Assembly: GCA_003049485.1 (NCBI GenBank)
Contig: PYST01000135.1
Span: 33,769-97,768 of the forward strand
DNA length: 64,000 bases
Source: Ophioceras dolichostomum
Lineage: Eukaryota; Ascomycota; Sordariomycetes; Magnaporthales; Ophioceraceae
Direction of reading: 5' to 3'
Shown: positions 34,777-45,449 of the stretch, in pieces
How positions within the stretch are numbered: position 1 is the stretch's first letter
Layout: the number at the start of each line of letters is the position of its first letter
Position numbers and translations under genes: made by a program
The notes under the pieces: generated by a model
The model's input: only the letters and a program-made list of their open reading frames with translations
Databases searched by the model: none
What the model was told of the DNA's origin: nothing

Positions 34777-35042
34777 GCGGCTTGCGTTTTTGCTTTGCTC
34801 ACCACTATTGCGTTGTTTTTCGCGTTGTTTTTTTTTTCTTTTTTTTCTTTTTCTTTGCTTTTTTTTCTAGCTACCTACCTACCTAGCTAAGTGCGTTGCT
34901 AAGAGAAAACAGTCAAAAATCCTCAAGTGCCCTCCTGTCGATTGTAGTGTACTATGCTATCATGAGAGATGGGGGTGGTCCGGTCCGGTATTATGGTAGC
35001 CGGCTGGGTTGAAAAAACGATGTCCCCATCCCTTCACTCCTC

Positions 35043-35935
35043 CTAGTCTCTCCACTCTCCATCTCTCCACTCCTCATCGGAATGGTACCGGTACACCTGC
35101 GGCCACGGAGCAAAGCCCTCGCTCCCAGAGTCCTCCTCTTCGGGCTCCTCCTTGATCTTGAAGGGGCTGTCCTCCTTCTTGATCTTGACGGGGCTGTCCT
35201 CCTCCACCACCTTGATCTCTGGGCTGCCGTCCCTCTCCTTGTTCGCCGCCGCCTCCATGCGGGCAGCCTTATTGGCCGCAACCCTGGCAGCAACCCTGGC
35301 CTGCATGGCCCCGTCCACACCGAGAGCGTCCTTGAGAGCCTCGTCCGAACGCTTGTCGGCCTTATCTTTCTCCAACTTGGCCCAGCGCTCCTCGCGGGCG
35401 TCCCAGTTCTTGAACCGGGACTCGTTGGACCACTGTTTTTCGAACGTTGTCGAGTCAGCCTCGCTCGTCCATTAGCAAGTGGCAACAACACCGACGTCAA
35501 GGTGGGTTGGTTGAGGGCTCGATCAGAGAGAAAGCGAGAAGGAAAAAAGCGGGCTAACGGGAAAACAATTGGAAGTTGGTTTCTTACCACAATGACTGGG
35601 TACTTCTCGTACACCTCCATCTCGTAGTGGACCCTCGACGTCGCCACGGGGATCTCCCGAAAGCCGCCCGGGTCGTCGTCGTCGACGATGTAACGCCGGG
35701 CTTCGCACCGCTTGTGCTCCGGGTTGTCGTAGTCGAACACGATGAAGGAGCCCCCGGCGCTGCGGTCCGTCATGAAGATGATGTCGGCCTTCTCCGGGTC
35801 CAGCTCGAGGAGCTCGACCAGGTTCTGCACGACCGGCTCGCACCGCTTTTGGTTCTGGCTGAAACGGAGGGTCGGGTCGAGCAGGTTGTGGTTGGGGATC
35901 TGGATCACGTAGCGGTAGGGGTGAGGGCGAGGCAT
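35043..35935 (-). CDS. Conserved-looking fungal protein, function unknown
   Basis: Two exons, 35935-35588 and 35459-35043; 254 codons. The acceptor is a GAG rather than CAG or TAG, chosen because it is the only one in phase after the upstream in-frame TAA. The N-terminal 120 residues look globular (YRYVIQIPNHNLLDPTLRFS, ADIIFMTDRSAGGSFIVFDY, RYIVDDDDPGGFREIP). The second half is a charged helix (NWDAREERWAKLEKDKADKR), then Ala-rich, then acidic and Lys-rich segments with two near-repeats, EDSPVKIKK and EDSPFKIKE. No enzyme motif, membrane segment or signal peptide is visible. It converges on MAU2 with 266 nt between stop codons. Confidence 0.72.
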
Positions 35936-36911
35936 GATGCGATCGACGATGGGATGCGGTGCGTGTCCTGTGTGAGTTGAATATGATTTGAGAGCGACAA
36001 CAGCGACCAAGCAATCGGCGGCCAGAGGTTGATGTTGAAGTTGAGGGGTTAGTGGGGGAGATTGTGAGAGGAAAGCTCAACGAGGTGAACAGGGAAACTG
36101 GTTTTAAACAGGTTCCTGTAGGCGAGACGATGGAAGTGACGACGCAGTGTAGTGGTCTGAAAAAACATGCAGCAGCATGTCGGCAGCCGCCGCCTAGCAT
36201 CACACAGCTTATGACCTCACTTGTGACCTTGTGACCTTAATTCGGGTAGGAAGTTTGATTTACTACACCGTCACCCTCATTTCTCTGAAAAAGAGGGCAA
36301 TCTCGGGTCGACATATGCACCAGGAGATCATCGGATGGCTTGTGATCGCTTCGTAGCTTTTTCGATGTTGTCGAACTTAAAATCGACCTGTATAGAAGAT
36401 GCGAAGAACATGGCTCGTAAAAGAGCTAGCATGAGGAAAATCAAAGAAAGGGTAAACGATGTAGTTGAAAATCAGAAAAATGCCTGATAGAATGGCACTA
36501 AGCCATGCAAAGATAGCCCGACGTGAAACATGACATCTTCTCGGACCAACCGACAGCCCTTCTTCCCAGCCTTCAGCCGGGCGGTCCGGACGCTACGGCG
36601 CTGGTAGCAGCAGCAGCAACCGCTTTCTTCATCTTCCTGCTCTGCCTGAACGCCCGTCCGCAGGCATGGCAGCGGGCCCCCTGTCCGCTAATATCCCGTG
36701 GCACCGGTGCCCCTCGTGAAATAAGAACGGTCGTGATTGGCGGCTCTATCCCAACCGTCGCCGCTCCCAAATAAACCGCTATAGCATCAGGAGGAGGAGG
36801 AGGAGGCGGCGGCGGAGGAGGACAAGGATGATCCAAGACCAGAGCGGATGATGCGGTATCAGGGGCAGCAGCAGCAGCCGGCGCCGCTGACGTTGTCGTT
36901 GCCCAAGACTG
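35936..36911. other. Intergenic region with low-complexity tracts
   Basis: Promoter side of the preceding unknown gene, then a GGA/GGC triplet tract (36788-36822) and CAG/CTG tracts near 36865-36930. The short frames inside are products of the triplets. Confidence 0.55.
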
Positions 36912-37514
36912 CTACTGCTGCTGCTGCTGCGAAGGAGGAGGAGGAGCAGGAAGAAGAAGAGGGATGGGAGAGGCCACACCTGCCCCTACAACCGCACCAC
37001 CACCACCACAACCACTACCATCAGCAACGTCTCCACCACCACCACTCCCAGAAACATCCCCCCCGAGCACCCCACCCGTCACATGCCGCCTCGCCCTCTC
37101 CCACCTGACTACCCTCCCCCTGCCCGCCCGCACGCCCGTGAACCCGGCCGGGTCGCCGTGGAACACGTTGCAGCACTTCCAGGGGCACAGGGCGACCTGG
37201 CACCTGGAGCAGCCCCAGCGCGAGCGCTTCGTGCGCTTGCGCTGGTTGAGCCGCGCGCGCTGGACGCGGCGGGCGATGCAGGGCGTGGCATTCTTGGCGA
37301 GGAGGCGCGCCATCGTGCATGTGTCGTCGGTGCGTGGGAGTGGTAGTGGTGGTGGTGGCGGTGAGGCTCCTCCTCCTCCTGCTACTGGTGGTGGCGGTGC
37401 TGCTGGTGCTGCTGGTGCTGGTGCTGCTTTAGTCTCGTGCGCTACTTCGTCTCCATCAGTCCCTTCCTCCTCCTCCTCCGCCCCTTCGTCACCATCGTCG
37501 TCGTCGTGTTCCAT
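36912..37514 (-). CDS. Uncertain Cys-rich ORF with a zinc-ribbon-like motif
   Basis: The first ATG at 37514 gives 200 codons; the frame is open back to 37742 without an ATG. The only distinctive segment is WGCSRCQVALCPWKCCNVFH after a basic run (NQRKRTKRSR). The spacing Cx2Cx4Cx3CCx3H resembles the zinc ribbon at the C terminus of piggyBac-type transposases and related fungal proteins. Flanks are Ala/Pro-, Asp/Glu- and Gly-rich low complexity, and a 12-bp CTGGCTTGGCCA repeat lies just upstream (37609-37660). It could be a transposase-derived remnant, a novel gene with a missed 5' exon, or chance. Confidence 0.35.
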   Translation of the reverse strand: MEHDDDDGDEGAEEEEEGTDGDEVAHETKAAPAPAAPAAPPPPVAGGGGASPPPPPLPLPRTDDTCTMARLLAKNATPCIARRVQRARLNQRKRTKRSRWGCSRCQVALCPWKCCNVFHGDPAGFTGVRAGRGRVVRWERARRHVTGGVLGGDVSGSGGGGDVADGSGCGGGGAVVGAGVASPIPLLLPAPPPPSQQQQQ

Positions 37515-37608
37515 GTCCTCATCATCGACGTTGCTGATCTCTTCGTTTTGCCCCCTCTCCTTCTCCTCCTGCTGCTGCTGAGACTTCTCCCGCGGCCGAT
37601 GCCATCCT

Positions 37609-37660
37609 GGCTTGGCCCCTGGCTTGGCCACTGGCTTGGCCACTGGCTTGGCCGCTGGCA
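37609..37660. repeat. 12-bp tandem repeat, about four copies
   Basis: Imperfect copies of CTGGCTTGGCCA on the plus strand, encoding a KPVA-type repeat on the minus strand. Confidence 0.75.
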
Positions 37661-37742
37661 CCGGTGAGTTGCAGAGCGGCTGGTGGGACGGCAAGTTCAC
37701 TGGGGGAAGAATGCCCGGGTTTCGGCAAGAAGGCGTTGCCAC

Positions 37743-38413
37743 TGGGGGCCGTGGCCCTGGTTCTTAACCTTCGGGTTATTGGAAACCGAGACTCTTCAAC
37801 AGGTTGACAAGGGAAAGGAATATTTTATAGGCTATATGTTGAGTCGAACGAGATATTGTGTTACGTCTCTGTGTCTCTGTCTCTGCTTTCTCTTCTCTGT
37901 CAGATTTCCCCCTTCTGGTGAGCCTAGGCAGATATGTTCCCCGGAAAGTTGGTGACACAGCGCGACTAAGACGGATGATTTGACAAGTATCAAGAGGAAA
38001 GCATATTACTTTTCGCTGGTAGTCTACCTTCCAAGTGTCACCCGTGTCTTCGATACTCGGTGCTCAAGACACCATGTTGTCTAAACTAATCTTCGATCGC
38101 TACAAGAACGTAGGGATGTCCAGGTCAGGTGACCTCCTCAGCCATAATTGGCGGATTCTATTCCGCCTTGCGCCTCGACCAATCATATGCCGATTGTCAG
38201 CAGGAGTGCAGGGCAGCAATGAGGGGAGCTTCCGAGCTACAGCTGTGGCGAGCAAGGCTGAATGACCTCACACCTCTGAATCCCATCCTTGAGCCCACCA
38301 CCAATCCACAGACCCTTTTTTAGACGAAGACGATCGCAACGCAGCGAAGGGGAAAAGAGAACCCAACCCCGGCCAGAAGAGGAGCTTTTTGAAGCTCCGC
38401 TGCCTATGCCTAC
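37743..38413. other. Intergenic region upstream of the CDK7-like kinase
   Basis: 671 nt; presumed promoter of the kinase gene. No repeat, RNA gene or recognisable coding segment. Confidence 0.5.
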
Positions 38414-39888
38414 ATGATGGCCGTTTCGCCTTTAATCCCGCCGCCGGCCTCGGCGCCCGCACCCGTACCACCGCAGACCGACACAGGTCCAACGTTGTCC
38501 CCGCTCAAGCGCCAGCTCTCCGCGATATCCTCATCAGCGAACGGCACACCGATACCCAGCAAGGGTGCTAAGGCCAAGCCCGTAGGAGGAGGTGCGCTAG
38601 GTGCGATGGCAGGCGGAAGCGGAAGCGGGCCCATGCCTGACCTGCTCGAGCAGATGAATCAAGCAGAGGCGGACAAATACGTGACGAGTAAGCCGCGACG
38701 ATATCTCTCTCTCTCTCCACCACGTCTTGCATCCCTCCATCGCAGCATAGAACCAAATAGCTGACAGCCAAGCCTCCCACCACTTCTCCAGCGAAATTCC
38801 TCGGCGAGGGAACCTACGCCATCGTGCACCAGGGCTACGAGCGCGCCAACCCGTCGAACGTGGTGGCCATCAAGATGATCAAAGTGCAGAAGGACACCGA
38901 GGGCATGGCCCCCGACGCCGTCCGCGAGCTGAAGCACCTGATGGAGCTGTCGCACCCGAACATCATCGCGCTGCAGGCTGTGTTTTCGGCCAACGGTCAG
39001 AACCTGTGCCTGGTCCTCGAGTACTTGCCCTTGGGCGACCTCGAGATGCTCATCCGCGACGCCGCGGGAGTCATCTACTCCGGGGCGGACATCAAGGCGT
39101 GGATGGGCATGCTGGGCCGTGCCGTCTGGTTCTGCCACGAGTCCTTCGTGCTGCACCGCGACATCAAACCCAACAACCTGCTCATCGCCGCCGACGGCGA
39201 GGTGAAGCTTGCCGACTTCGGCCTCGCCCGCTCCTTCTCCGACCCCTACCGTCCCATGACCCACAACGTCATCACTCGCTGGTACCGTCCCCCCGAGCTC
39301 CTCTTCGGGGCGCGCTTCTACTCCGGCGCGGTCGACATCTGGTCCGTGGGGTGCGTCTTCGCCGAGCTGGTCCTCCGCCGCCCTTTCCTCCCCGGCAACA
39401 CCGAGCTCGAGCAGCTCTCGCTCATCGGCCGGGAGCTGGGCGACCCCACGGAGGAGAACTGGCCGGGCGTGTCCACCCTGGACTCGTACACGCCCCCCTC
39501 GTCGGTGGACGCGGCCCACCCGATCCCCTCCCGCGAGAAGATGACGGCGACCTTCGGCATAGTCGGCCCGGACGGCGTCGACCTCCTCATGCGCACCCTG
39601 ACGCTCGACCCGCGCCGCCGCGTCACGGCGCGCGAGATGCTGCAGCACCCCTGGTGGAGGTCGGCCCCGCGGCCCACGCGCAAGGAGAACCTGCCGCGTA
39701 AGCGCCCCTACGGAGGCGGCGCGGGCGCCGCCGAGAGCAGGATCGGCGCGGACCTCAAGAGGAGGCCCGGCGAGGTGGACGACTCCTCCGCCGCCGAGAA
39801 CACGCCCGCGCTCGGTAGTAGCGGCGTCTCCGGCGGCAGGGCTGTTAAGGTTGCGCGGAAGCTGGATTTCGGGGCGATGAAGAAGTAA
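38414..39888 (+). CDS. KIN28: CDK7/Kin28/Mcs6-type cyclin-dependent kinase of TFIIH
   Basis: Two exons, 38414-38687 and 38792-39888; 456 codons. The first 91 residues are Pro/Ser/Gly-rich and probably disordered; the kinase domain follows: glycine loop GEGTYAIV, ATP lysine in VVAIKMIK, cyclin-binding helix DAVRELKHLMEL, catalytic loop LHRDIKPNN (D about 215), DFG (about 233-235), and activation segment PMTHNVITRWYRPPELLFGA (T-loop Thr about 248). The NVITRWYR...GAVDIWSVGCVFAELVLR...FLPG pattern is typical of CDK7/Kin28, which phosphorylates the RNA polymerase II CTD within TFIIH. PPE replaces the more usual APE. The C-terminal tail is basic, then Gly/Ser-rich. Two adjacent ATGs (38414 and 38417) can serve as start. 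Confidence 0.93.
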
Positions 39889-40706
39889 AATTTGACGATA
39901 GATAGGACATGGCCCAACTGCGGCTGGCTGCTCTACATCTCGCGTATGGGAATCATGCCTGGGAAGCCCGCCCTAGATAGAAGAGAGGCAGGCTTGGCTG
40001 GGCGATAAGCTTTGATACATTAGATGGCGTTCTGGGAGCATTCGGTTTTGACATAGGCTCAGCGTTCAAAGCTCGGGAGGGCTGGCGTTCATTGGTATTA
40101 AATCAAGTCCCTTTGGTCATCCACAGGGGTACATTCAGGAAATCAGCCAGGCAGACAGACAGACACACGGATCTGTTGTTCTGTCTCCGGAGGGACGGAC
40201 TCTGAATAAAAGCATTTCCAGGAACAAGCTGTTCTCCCGAGACCGAAGTGCTCCTGGTTCGAGTTGCCTGCCGTATTTCATTGGTCTTGTGAGGATATAG
40301 ACACGCTATTACCAAACCTCGCCATTCCCATTGTTTCGTTTTGGTTTTCTCTAACTGTCCAAGTTTTACCGCTTGCAACCTAGATAACTAGGTATCCTAC
40401 AAAAACCCAAAGTGCATCTATGTACAACTATATTACAACAACTATTTTGTACAATACATAGAGTGACACTTTGTTTAGAACAAAAAAAAGGAGATGGTTC
40501 TCTAAAGGTAATTACAGGAAGAAGAAAAATGTGCCGTGAGGTAAGGTAGACTGTAAATAAATATGTGTAGATTGTGTAGATGTGTATGTGAGGGTTGTAT
40601 GTCGGATGTGAGTAGGTTAGGTCGATGCTGGCTTCTTGAGCGAGAGGGATAAGGATGTTGGTCGTCGTTGTCGTCCGGTTGAAGGCATTCTCAGTCAGGG
40701 ATGCGA
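39889..40706. other. Intergenic region between converging genes
   Basis: AT-rich 0.8 kb between the kinase and PET127 stop codons. It contains poly-A-like and TGTA-rich stretches near 40420-40610, consistent with 3' processing signals. Confidence 0.6.
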
Positions 40707-43700
40707 TTAATCAGGCCCTTCCTTGAGTTCTTTCATTGCTTTCTCCGTAAGGGAGGGGTCCGGTCTGCCCATGCCGCCGCGCCTTGATGTTCCCGGATGC
40801 TTGGTGACGTTGACCTCGTGGCCCTTGGTCGTCTCGTCGTCGCCGCCGCCGCCTTCGACTGTCTTCGCCTGCTGTCCGTCAGGCGCACTGGCTGTGGCCT
40901 CCGCCGCCGCCGTCGTCGTAGTCGTAGTCGTCGTCTCCTTCTTCGTCTTCCCTTTCTTCTCTCCATTTGCCTTCAGCAACCGAGCAAGTGTCCTCATTTC
41001 GCGCCTTCGCTTCGTCTTTCTGCTGCCCTCCCCCGCTGCCTTCGGAGTGAGAACCGAGGCGGCCGCGACGTTTGGTTTTGGTGCTGCTGCTGTCGCCGTG
41101 GTGTCGCTCGACTTTTTCTCTGCCGCCGCCCTCTTGGAGCGAGACTCGCGCCGCTTCGCTTTCTTAGCCACCCGTCTCTCCAACTTGGCTCTCTTCCTTT
41201 CAAACGCCTCGGGATCCGCCCCCATCAAGGCCGCCCTCACCTCCGCTCTCGCCTTCGCCCTCGCCTCCGCCCTCGCCTTCGCCGCCTTTCGTGTCTCCTC
41301 CTCGATCTTCTTCTCGATAATCTCCCAGCTGCGCGGGCCGTCGTCCGGTCCGAAGACCTCCTCGTAGGGCCTCCTCTCGTCCGTGCCCCAAGTCTTGATG
41401 GACTCGTTCTTCATCACGGCGTTGTACTTCTCGCGGTACGTCCGGCCTTTGAGGGTATAGTTCCTCAACGTCTTCGCGAACATCTTAGTGAAGGCCATCT
41501 TGTTGCGGGGTCCTTCAGCGAGCTTGGCCGCCTTGGCCGCCTTGATCTCCGCGCTGAGCTCGTTCGCGCGCCGCCTGAGGCAATGGTCGTAAAGCGTCTT
41601 CGTGCGCTGCGCGGGTAGCTCTTCGATAGACCACTGGACTTGCCAATTGGACTCTCGACTGAGGCCCTCGGGCCTTTGCACACTCTGGTTATTGACAATG
41701 TTGCGCACCGTTATCAACATCCCCATGACTTCTCCCTCAGCCTCCTCCTCTCCTCCCTCCTTCCCTTCTTCTTCCACTTTCTGCTCCCTTTCAACCTCTT
41801 TCTCATGTTCCTTCTGCCATTCCTCCGGCGATTCCTCGCTGGAGGCGGTAGCAAAGGCAGAAGAATCCTCCTCTTCTTTGCCGGGAGCGGCGGCTGCGGA
41901 AGTTGAGCTAGCCTCCATAGAGCTGCTCCTCATCTCCGCCAGGATCCGCTCAAACTTACGAATCCTGTGGTTCCGCTTAGCGGGCTCGTGCGCCTCCTCT
42001 TTGGTGTTATCGAGAGATTCCGCGTCGGAGGGAGCTGACATGGCTTGCGCGGCAAGTTTGAGGACCAGTTCCTTGATGGACAGCATGTCCACCACCGGGC
42101 GGCGAGGGTCGGCTGGGAGACGAAGCCACATTTCAGGCTCACCACTGGGAGATACGGATGGCTGGGTTGCCAGTGGTGTGCCGTCCTCGTATATAATGTC
42201 GAGCTGTTGGCCGCCGGCTGTGTCCTCCATAGGAGGCTCAATTGCGGTTTCCGTGGATGAGTCTTCGTCATGAGCAGACTCAGATTCAGACTCAGCCTCT
42301 TCGCCGATGGATTCTGATGCGATTTCGGCGAATTCGATCACGGACTCCTCAGACTGAACGCCGCTCGCGGTGGGCTCCGTCTGGCTTTGGGAGGATTCAG
42401 TCAGCTCAGACGGCTCGATATCTACCGAGCTGGGCTCACTACCAGCCGTGTCCTCGGTCGCCGTCCCAGATTCCTCGCCGTTGAGCCTATCCGCCACTTC
42501 CTCGCTGTGCCGAGCAGCCACACTATCGCCGTCCTGAACGCTCCTAGTTTCGAGCTCGTCCGCAACAGCCTGATCCTGTTGCTCGACATCCATCTCCGCT
42601 GCTGTCTCTGGCACGGCCTCGGCCTCGGCCTCGACCTCTGATGGAGCTTGAACTTCAGGCTCGGCCCCATCCGACTCTTCCTCGGCGTTTGTTTCAGGCG
42701 AGGAGACATTGTTGGTCTCGGCGTCTGCCTCGTGGATGCCCTCTGCGGCTTCATTTAGATCACCGCTGGTGATAGCGCCGAGTAGGGCGTCGATATACTC
42801 GCTGGACTGGCCTGGTGGGACGGCCTGCAGCAGGCCGCTCTCCTCCAGGGCGTCCTCGACGGCCTCCCGGACCGAGGCGATCCCGTGCGCGTCGTCATCC
42901 ATAGCATGCTCGACCTTCTCCATCATCTCCTCCCAGACGGCCTGACTGAGCCGCGAGTCGTCCTCTTCGTCCTCCGCCGCGTCCTCGGACATCATCTCGA
43001 CGTCATCCCGCTCCGCCGCCTCTTCAGACTCTGCGTCCGGATCGACCGCATTTTCCGAGCCTTCCTGTGGCGCCAACCCCATCATTTCTTGCTCAAACTT
43101 CTCTATGGCGGCCTTGCTGGCGTCTTGGATGTGGGTGACCTCCTTCGAGGTGACAGGCTTCGCGAAGACGTACATGTAAGGTACTTCGGACGGGCGGGTC
43201 TCGAAGTGGAGGCGCAGTGTCTGCTTGGGGAAACGTTCGGTTGCCCTGTCCAGAATCTTGTTGAGCAGGTGTACGCTGATCTTGAACTCGGCGTCGCCGA
43301 GAGCCCTCTTGGAGGTGCCGTGCAGGGCCAGGTCCATCTCCTCGAGCGGGATGTACTGGAACCCAAAGATACGCTCCGTGTTGTGGTAAGCCACGAAGAT
43401 GCCGTCCATGCGGCCCATGCGCACCTGCAGCGAGTACTTCAGGAAGGCGGCGCGGATCATGTCATAGTATTCGCGCTCGAACGATTCCCACTTCCCGAAG
43501 CGATTCCGGATCTCGTAGCCAAGACCCTTGTGGAAGTCGCGTGCGTCCATACGGATCGAGACTACGGCACGCGTCTTGAGGTCGAACATGCCAGAGCCAG
43601 GCAGCCGAGGGTCGTAGGCGTCCAGCTGCGACCGCATCAGGAAGTCGCCCAGCGTGGTGTAGTGGAAGGACTCGGGGTCGTTGCGCTCCGCCTCGGTGAG

Positions 43701-45449
43701 CTGGTCCGAGTTCTCGCGCCGGTACTTCTCGTACTGGTCCTTGGGCAGCGTGAGCAGCTTCTCCATCGACTTGCCCAGCATGCTGAGGATGTTGGCCGTG
43801 TCGAACTCCTTGTCGGCGTCGATGGCGTAGGTGCCGTCACGGTAGTGCAAGAACGCGGCAGACGGTGCCTTGAGGATGCGCGTGAAGTTGAACGACTCGA
43901 TCGGGAAATCGCGCGACAAGTGGGCCGGGTTGATGGGCCGCCAGCTGGAGAGTAGGTAGTGGAAGTGCGCCAGGCTTGAAGTCATGCTCGAGGTCGATCC
44001 AGTGTACTTCATCTTCTTGCTGGCCGCCATTGAGATGAGCGTCTTGTCCTTGGACGACGTCACGTACCGCTTCAGCGCGTTGAAGTCGAACTCCTTGATC
44101 GGCATGATGGTGGAAAGATAGGGGTCGAAATTGAACGTGCGTGATCTCGGGTCCTGAATGTGATAGACTCCCGGGTTGAACAGCACCCTGTCGAGACCGT
44201 ACTCCACTCTCGGCACCGGCGGCTGCGGAACGTCCAGCGGAATCAATTTGAGTTGGTTCGGACGGACTGAGTGTATGGAATATTTTCTCAGCTCCTCCGG
44301 TACGCGTAGCCTCGCCTCTTTTAGCCCTTCTGGTGCGGGGGTTGTCAGCTTAGGGTCCAGTTTGGGCAGTTGAGTCCGGGCAGGCAAAGGTGTTTTAGGC
44401 GGGTTTGGCTTGGACCCAACACCGGGTATTGAGGGAAAGTTTGGTGAGTCTATAGGGTCGAAGAGCTTTTCGGCCACCATGTCGGAAGGCTTTGGGATCG
44501 TGCGAACGGGATCTATCGGGACTTTGCGGAGCTCGAGGGAGTCTGATGATCGAGGTTCATTGTTCTTCGCGAGGCCGCGTGGCTTGCTCATGAACTCGTC
44601 GGGGGACTGAGTAGGAGGACAACCGCCCTCCTGACTGGCCTGCTCTCTCGCTTGCCTTTTGGATAGCTTGTCGGCTGGCTTGCTTGCAGACTTGCTGGTT
44701 TGCTCGCTGCCATGAGTTTTGGGTGGCTTGTTGAGTGGCTTTCTGGCTTGCTTGCTGGCTGGAACCCTAGCTGGCTCGCTAACTGCATCGCTGGGCAACT
44801 TGTCGGACGGCGTGGTAGGTGTTGTGGCTTTCCCTGCCTTCTTCTTCTTCTTCTTAGACGGTTCTGAAGCCGATGGAAGCTGTGCTGATCCGCTGTTCAG
44901 AAGGTTCTTGAGAACACCTAAGGCTCCAGCCAGCACCTTGATTTGATGGTCCCGGTCCTTAAACGACCCGGCAACCACACCTTTCTCGGGCGAAAATGGA
45001 TCGTCGAGAGTTTTTGAGTCCGTAGCTACGGCCCAATCCTCTTTCAGCTTCTTCTTCTGCGATTCTGGCAGAACCAGACCTGGCTCTGTATCAGACTTGA
45101 GCGGCGGCGATCCCAACACCCCCTCAATCTGGAGGTCTTTCAAGCCGGTGATGGTGTCGCGCCATAGTTTGAGCTGAGAAAGGTCTGCTCCGTCTCCTAG
45201 CTTGCTGGCAGGTGTCGGCGACGTCCTTTGCGAACTGGGCGAGCTGTGGGCCCTGCGTTTCCGTCGCCCACTAGGTGACTTGCTTTTGGGAGGCTCGGTA
45301 GGCTCGGTGGACGACCATCGTTGAGTTCTCGAGCTTGCGCCTGAGATTAGGATTGGTCCGGCACGACCAGGGCGTAGAACCAGACCTTGTCGAGCGGCTT
45401 GTAGGCATAATGGAAAGAGTGGCCGGGTCGAGCGGCATAGGGGAAACAT
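40707..45449 (-). CDS. PET127: Pet127-type mitochondrial RNA-processing protein
   Basis: Single exon of 1,580 codons from ATG 45449. The first about 50 residues (FPLCRSTRPLFPLCLQAARQ and on) are rich in Arg/Ser/Leu without acidic residues, fitting a mitochondrial presequence. The conserved Pet127 core lies at about 42.9-44.25 kb: YHIQDPRSRTFNFDPYLSTI, FNFTRILKAPSAAFLHYRDG, SFHYTTLGDFLMRSQLDAYD, RMGRMDGIFVAYHNTERIFG and LRLHFETRPSEVPYMYVFAK. In yeast Pet127 is a membrane-associated factor for 5' processing and stability of mitochondrial RNAs. A second conserved-looking block appears near 41.35-41.75 kb (SNWQVQWSIEELP, TLYDHCLRRRANELSAEIKA). Between them is a very long Glu/Ser/Ala-rich acidic insertion, and the N-terminal part has degenerate Lys/Ser/Ala repeats. 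It is about twice the yeast length, as I recall it. The C terminus is Lys/Arg/Ala-rich. Confidence 0.92.
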   Translation of the reverse strand: MFPLCRSTRPLFPLCLQAARQGLVLRPGRAGPILISGASSRTQRWSSTEPTEPPKSKSPSGRRKRRAHSSPSSQRTSPTPASKLGDGADLSQLKLWRDTITGLKDLQIEGVLGSPPLKSDTEPGLVLPESQKKKLKEDWAVATDSKTLDDPFSPEKGVVAGSFKDRDHQIKVLAGALGVLKNLLNSGSAQLPSASEPSKKKKKKAGKATTPTTPSDKLPSDAVSEPARVPASKQARKPLNKPPKTHGSEQTSKSASKPADKLSKRQAREQASQEGGCPPTQSPDEFMSKPRGLAKNNEPRSSDSLELRKVPIDPVRTIPKPSDMVAEKLFDPIDSPNFPSIPGVGSKPNPPKTPLPARTQLPKLDPKLTTPAPEGLKEARLRVPEELRKYSIHSVRPNQLKLIPLDVPQPPVPRVEYGLDRVLFNPGVYHIQDPRSRTFNFDPYLSTIMPIKEFDFNALKRYVTSSKDKTLISMAASKKMKYTGSTSSMTSSLAHFHYLLSSWRPINPAHLSRDFPIESFNFTRILKAPSAAFLHYRDGTYAIDADKEFDTANILSMLGKSMEKLLTLPKDQYEKYRRENSDQLTEAERNDPESFHYTTLGDFLMRSQLDAYDPRLPGSGMFDLKTRAVVSIRMDARDFHKGLGYEIRNRFGKWESFEREYYDMIRAAFLKYSLQVRMGRMDGIFVAYHNTERIFGFQYIPLEEMDLALHGTSKRALGDAEFKISVHLLNKILDRATERFPKQTLRLHFETRPSEVPYMYVFAKPVTSKEVTHIQDASKAAIEKFEQEMMGLAPQEGSENAVDPDAESEEAAERDDVEMMSEDAAEDEEDDSRLSQAVWEEMMEKVEHAMDDDAHGIASVREAVEDALEESGLLQAVPPGQSSEYIDALLGAITSGDLNEAAEGIHEADAETNNVSSPETNAEEESDGAEPEVQAPSEVEAEAEAVPETAAEMDVEQQDQAVADELETRSVQDGDSVAARHSEEVADRLNGEESGTATEDTAGSEPSSVDIEPSELTESSQSQTEPTASGVQSEESVIEFAEIASESIGEEAESESESAHDEDSSTETAIEPPMEDTAGGQQLDIIYEDGTPLATQPSVSPSGEPEMWLRLPADPRRPVVDMLSIKELVLKLAAQAMSAPSDAESLDNTKEEAHEPAKRNHRIRKFERILAEMRSSSMEASSTSAAAAPGKEEEDSSAFATASSEESPEEWQKEHEKEVEREQKVEEEGKEGGEEEAEGEVMGMLITVRNIVNNQSVQRPEGLSRESNWQVQWSIEELPAQRTKTLYDHCLRRRANELSAEIKAAKAAKLAEGPRNKMAFTKMFAKTLRNYTLKGRTYREKYNAVMKNESIKTWGTDERRPYEEVFGPDDGPRSWEIIEKKIEEETRKAAKARAEARAKARAEVRAALMGADPEAFERKRAKLERRVAKKAKRRESRSKRAAAEKKSSDTTATAAAPKPNVAAASVLTPKAAGEGSRKTKRRREMRTLARLLKANGEKKGKTKKETTTTTTTTAAAEATASAPDGQQAKTVEGGGGDDETTKGHEVNVTKHPGTSRRGGMGRPDPSLTEKAMKELKEGPD

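Noticed and set aside
36964..37581. 205-codon plus-strand Pro/Ser-rich frame
   Set aside because: Arises from triplet-rich low-complexity DNA opposite the Cys-rich ORF.
42885..43955. 356-codon plus-strand open frame rich in Val/Leu/Arg
   Set aside because: Antisense to the conserved Pet127 core.
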